Below, piece after piece: positions 13,989 through 14,123 of a stretch of 14,123 nt of DNA. This DNA comes from Alphaproteobacteria bacterium (GTDB lineage Bacteria; Pseudomonadota; Alphaproteobacteria; CAAHEQ01; UBA3637). Location: NCBI GenBank assembly GCA_900772625.1, contig CAAHEQ010000102.1:1-14123 (forward strand), in the 5' to 3' direction. The notes under the pieces are model-generated. The model made no database searches. It was given only the letters and a program-made list of their open reading frames with translations, and had not been told where the DNA came from. Position 1 is the stretch's first letter. The number at the start of each line of letters is the position of its first letter. The position numbers and the translations under genes are program-made.

Positions 13989-14123
13989 CATAATCCCCCA
14001 AAAAAATCCATTTTCGCCCCAGAGGTAATTGACGAGTTTTTGGATTTTTTCATAATAAGGTGCCTTTCGTAAAGTCTTTCCGAATCGATACATTTTATAC
14101 TATCACCAAATGAATAAAAACAC

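Larger units (their letters stand above)
13698..14123. other. 426-bp stretch with no convincing gene; promoter and hairpins
   Basis: After the P-loop gene no plus-strand frame has a start with a ribosome binding site. The best purine-rich stretch (GAAGGGAG at 13853-13860) directly precedes ATG TGA, a start followed at once by a stop. Two short minus-strand frames exist (13872-14093 and 13777-14001), but neither has a ribosome binding site or a recognisable product. The stretch does hold a good plus-strand promoter, a strong GC-rich hairpin and an imperfect hairpin, listed separately. I saw no tRNA, RNase P, SRP or tmRNA core motif. Confidence 0.6.

Noticed and set aside
13872..14093. Minus-strand 73-codon frame starting MYRFGKTLRKAPYYEK as a gene
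   Set aside because: It has no ribosome binding site, no convincing -35 element and no recognised family; kept only as a possible fragment in the findings.
1..14123. Search for CRISPR arrays, insertion sequences, integrases, toxin-antitoxin pairs or phage genes
   Set aside because: No regularly spaced repeats, transposase motifs or terminal inverted repeats flanking genes were seen; the window is mostly conserved core genes.

Overview
The window looks like a chromosomal segment of a flagellated alphaproteobacterium. The main reason is gene order. A ruvA-ruvB-tolQ-tolR-tolA-tolB-pal-cpoB-tilS-ftsH run is the usual alphaproteobacterial arrangement, and fliL-fliM followed by a DUF6468 gene is typical of Rhodospirillales-like flagellar clusters. 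The DNA reads as AT-leaning, with AT-rich gaps and many AAA/TTG codons. This would suit a small-genome or host-associated lineage rather than GC-rich free-living Rhodospirillales, but I did not compute base composition and cannot name a genus.

Left part (1-1873, minus strand): three tightly packed flagellar genes read leftwards, fliL, fliM (ATGA overlap) and a DUF6468 membrane/coiled-coil protein that runs off the window edge (TAA directly followed by ATG). Between fliL and ruvA lies a divergent promoter region of about 135 bp. It has a good sigma70-type promoter facing ruvA and a near-consensus CtrA box facing fliL.

Centre (2009-8710, plus strand): ruvA and ruvB (Holliday-junction branch migration) overlap by 8 bp and run into the Tol-Pal envelope machine: tolQ, tolR, tolA, tolB, then pal. 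The acyl-CoA thioesterase gene ybgC, often found before tolQ, is absent, and so is ruvC before ruvA. Two lipoprotein genes that I do not recognise sit between tolB and pal. One encodes 268 aa with an acidic/Thr-rich middle and a Lys-rich tail. The other encodes only 43 aa, and its signal peptide strongly resembles that of Pal. A perfect bidirectional-type terminator hairpin closes the block after pal.

Right part (8906-13697, plus strand): cpoB (Tol-associated TPR protein), tilS (tRNA-Ile lysidine synthetase, GTGA overlap with cpoB), ftsH (membrane AAA zinc protease, starting at the base after the tilS stop) and a small P-loop kinase-like gene of the FlaR/adenylate-kinase-like type. The last 426 bp (13698-14123) hold no convincing gene. 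They do contain a near-consensus promoter, a 14-bp GC-rich perfect hairpin and a second imperfect hairpin, so they may encode a small RNA or carry a palindromic repeat.

Functionally, the core is envelope maintenance at division: TolQRA use the proton gradient to act on TolB-Pal, and CpoB links this to peptidoglycan synthesis. Housekeeping genes for recombination, tRNA modification and membrane proteolysis flank it. The part least explained by known families is the pair of extra lipoproteins embedded next to pal.
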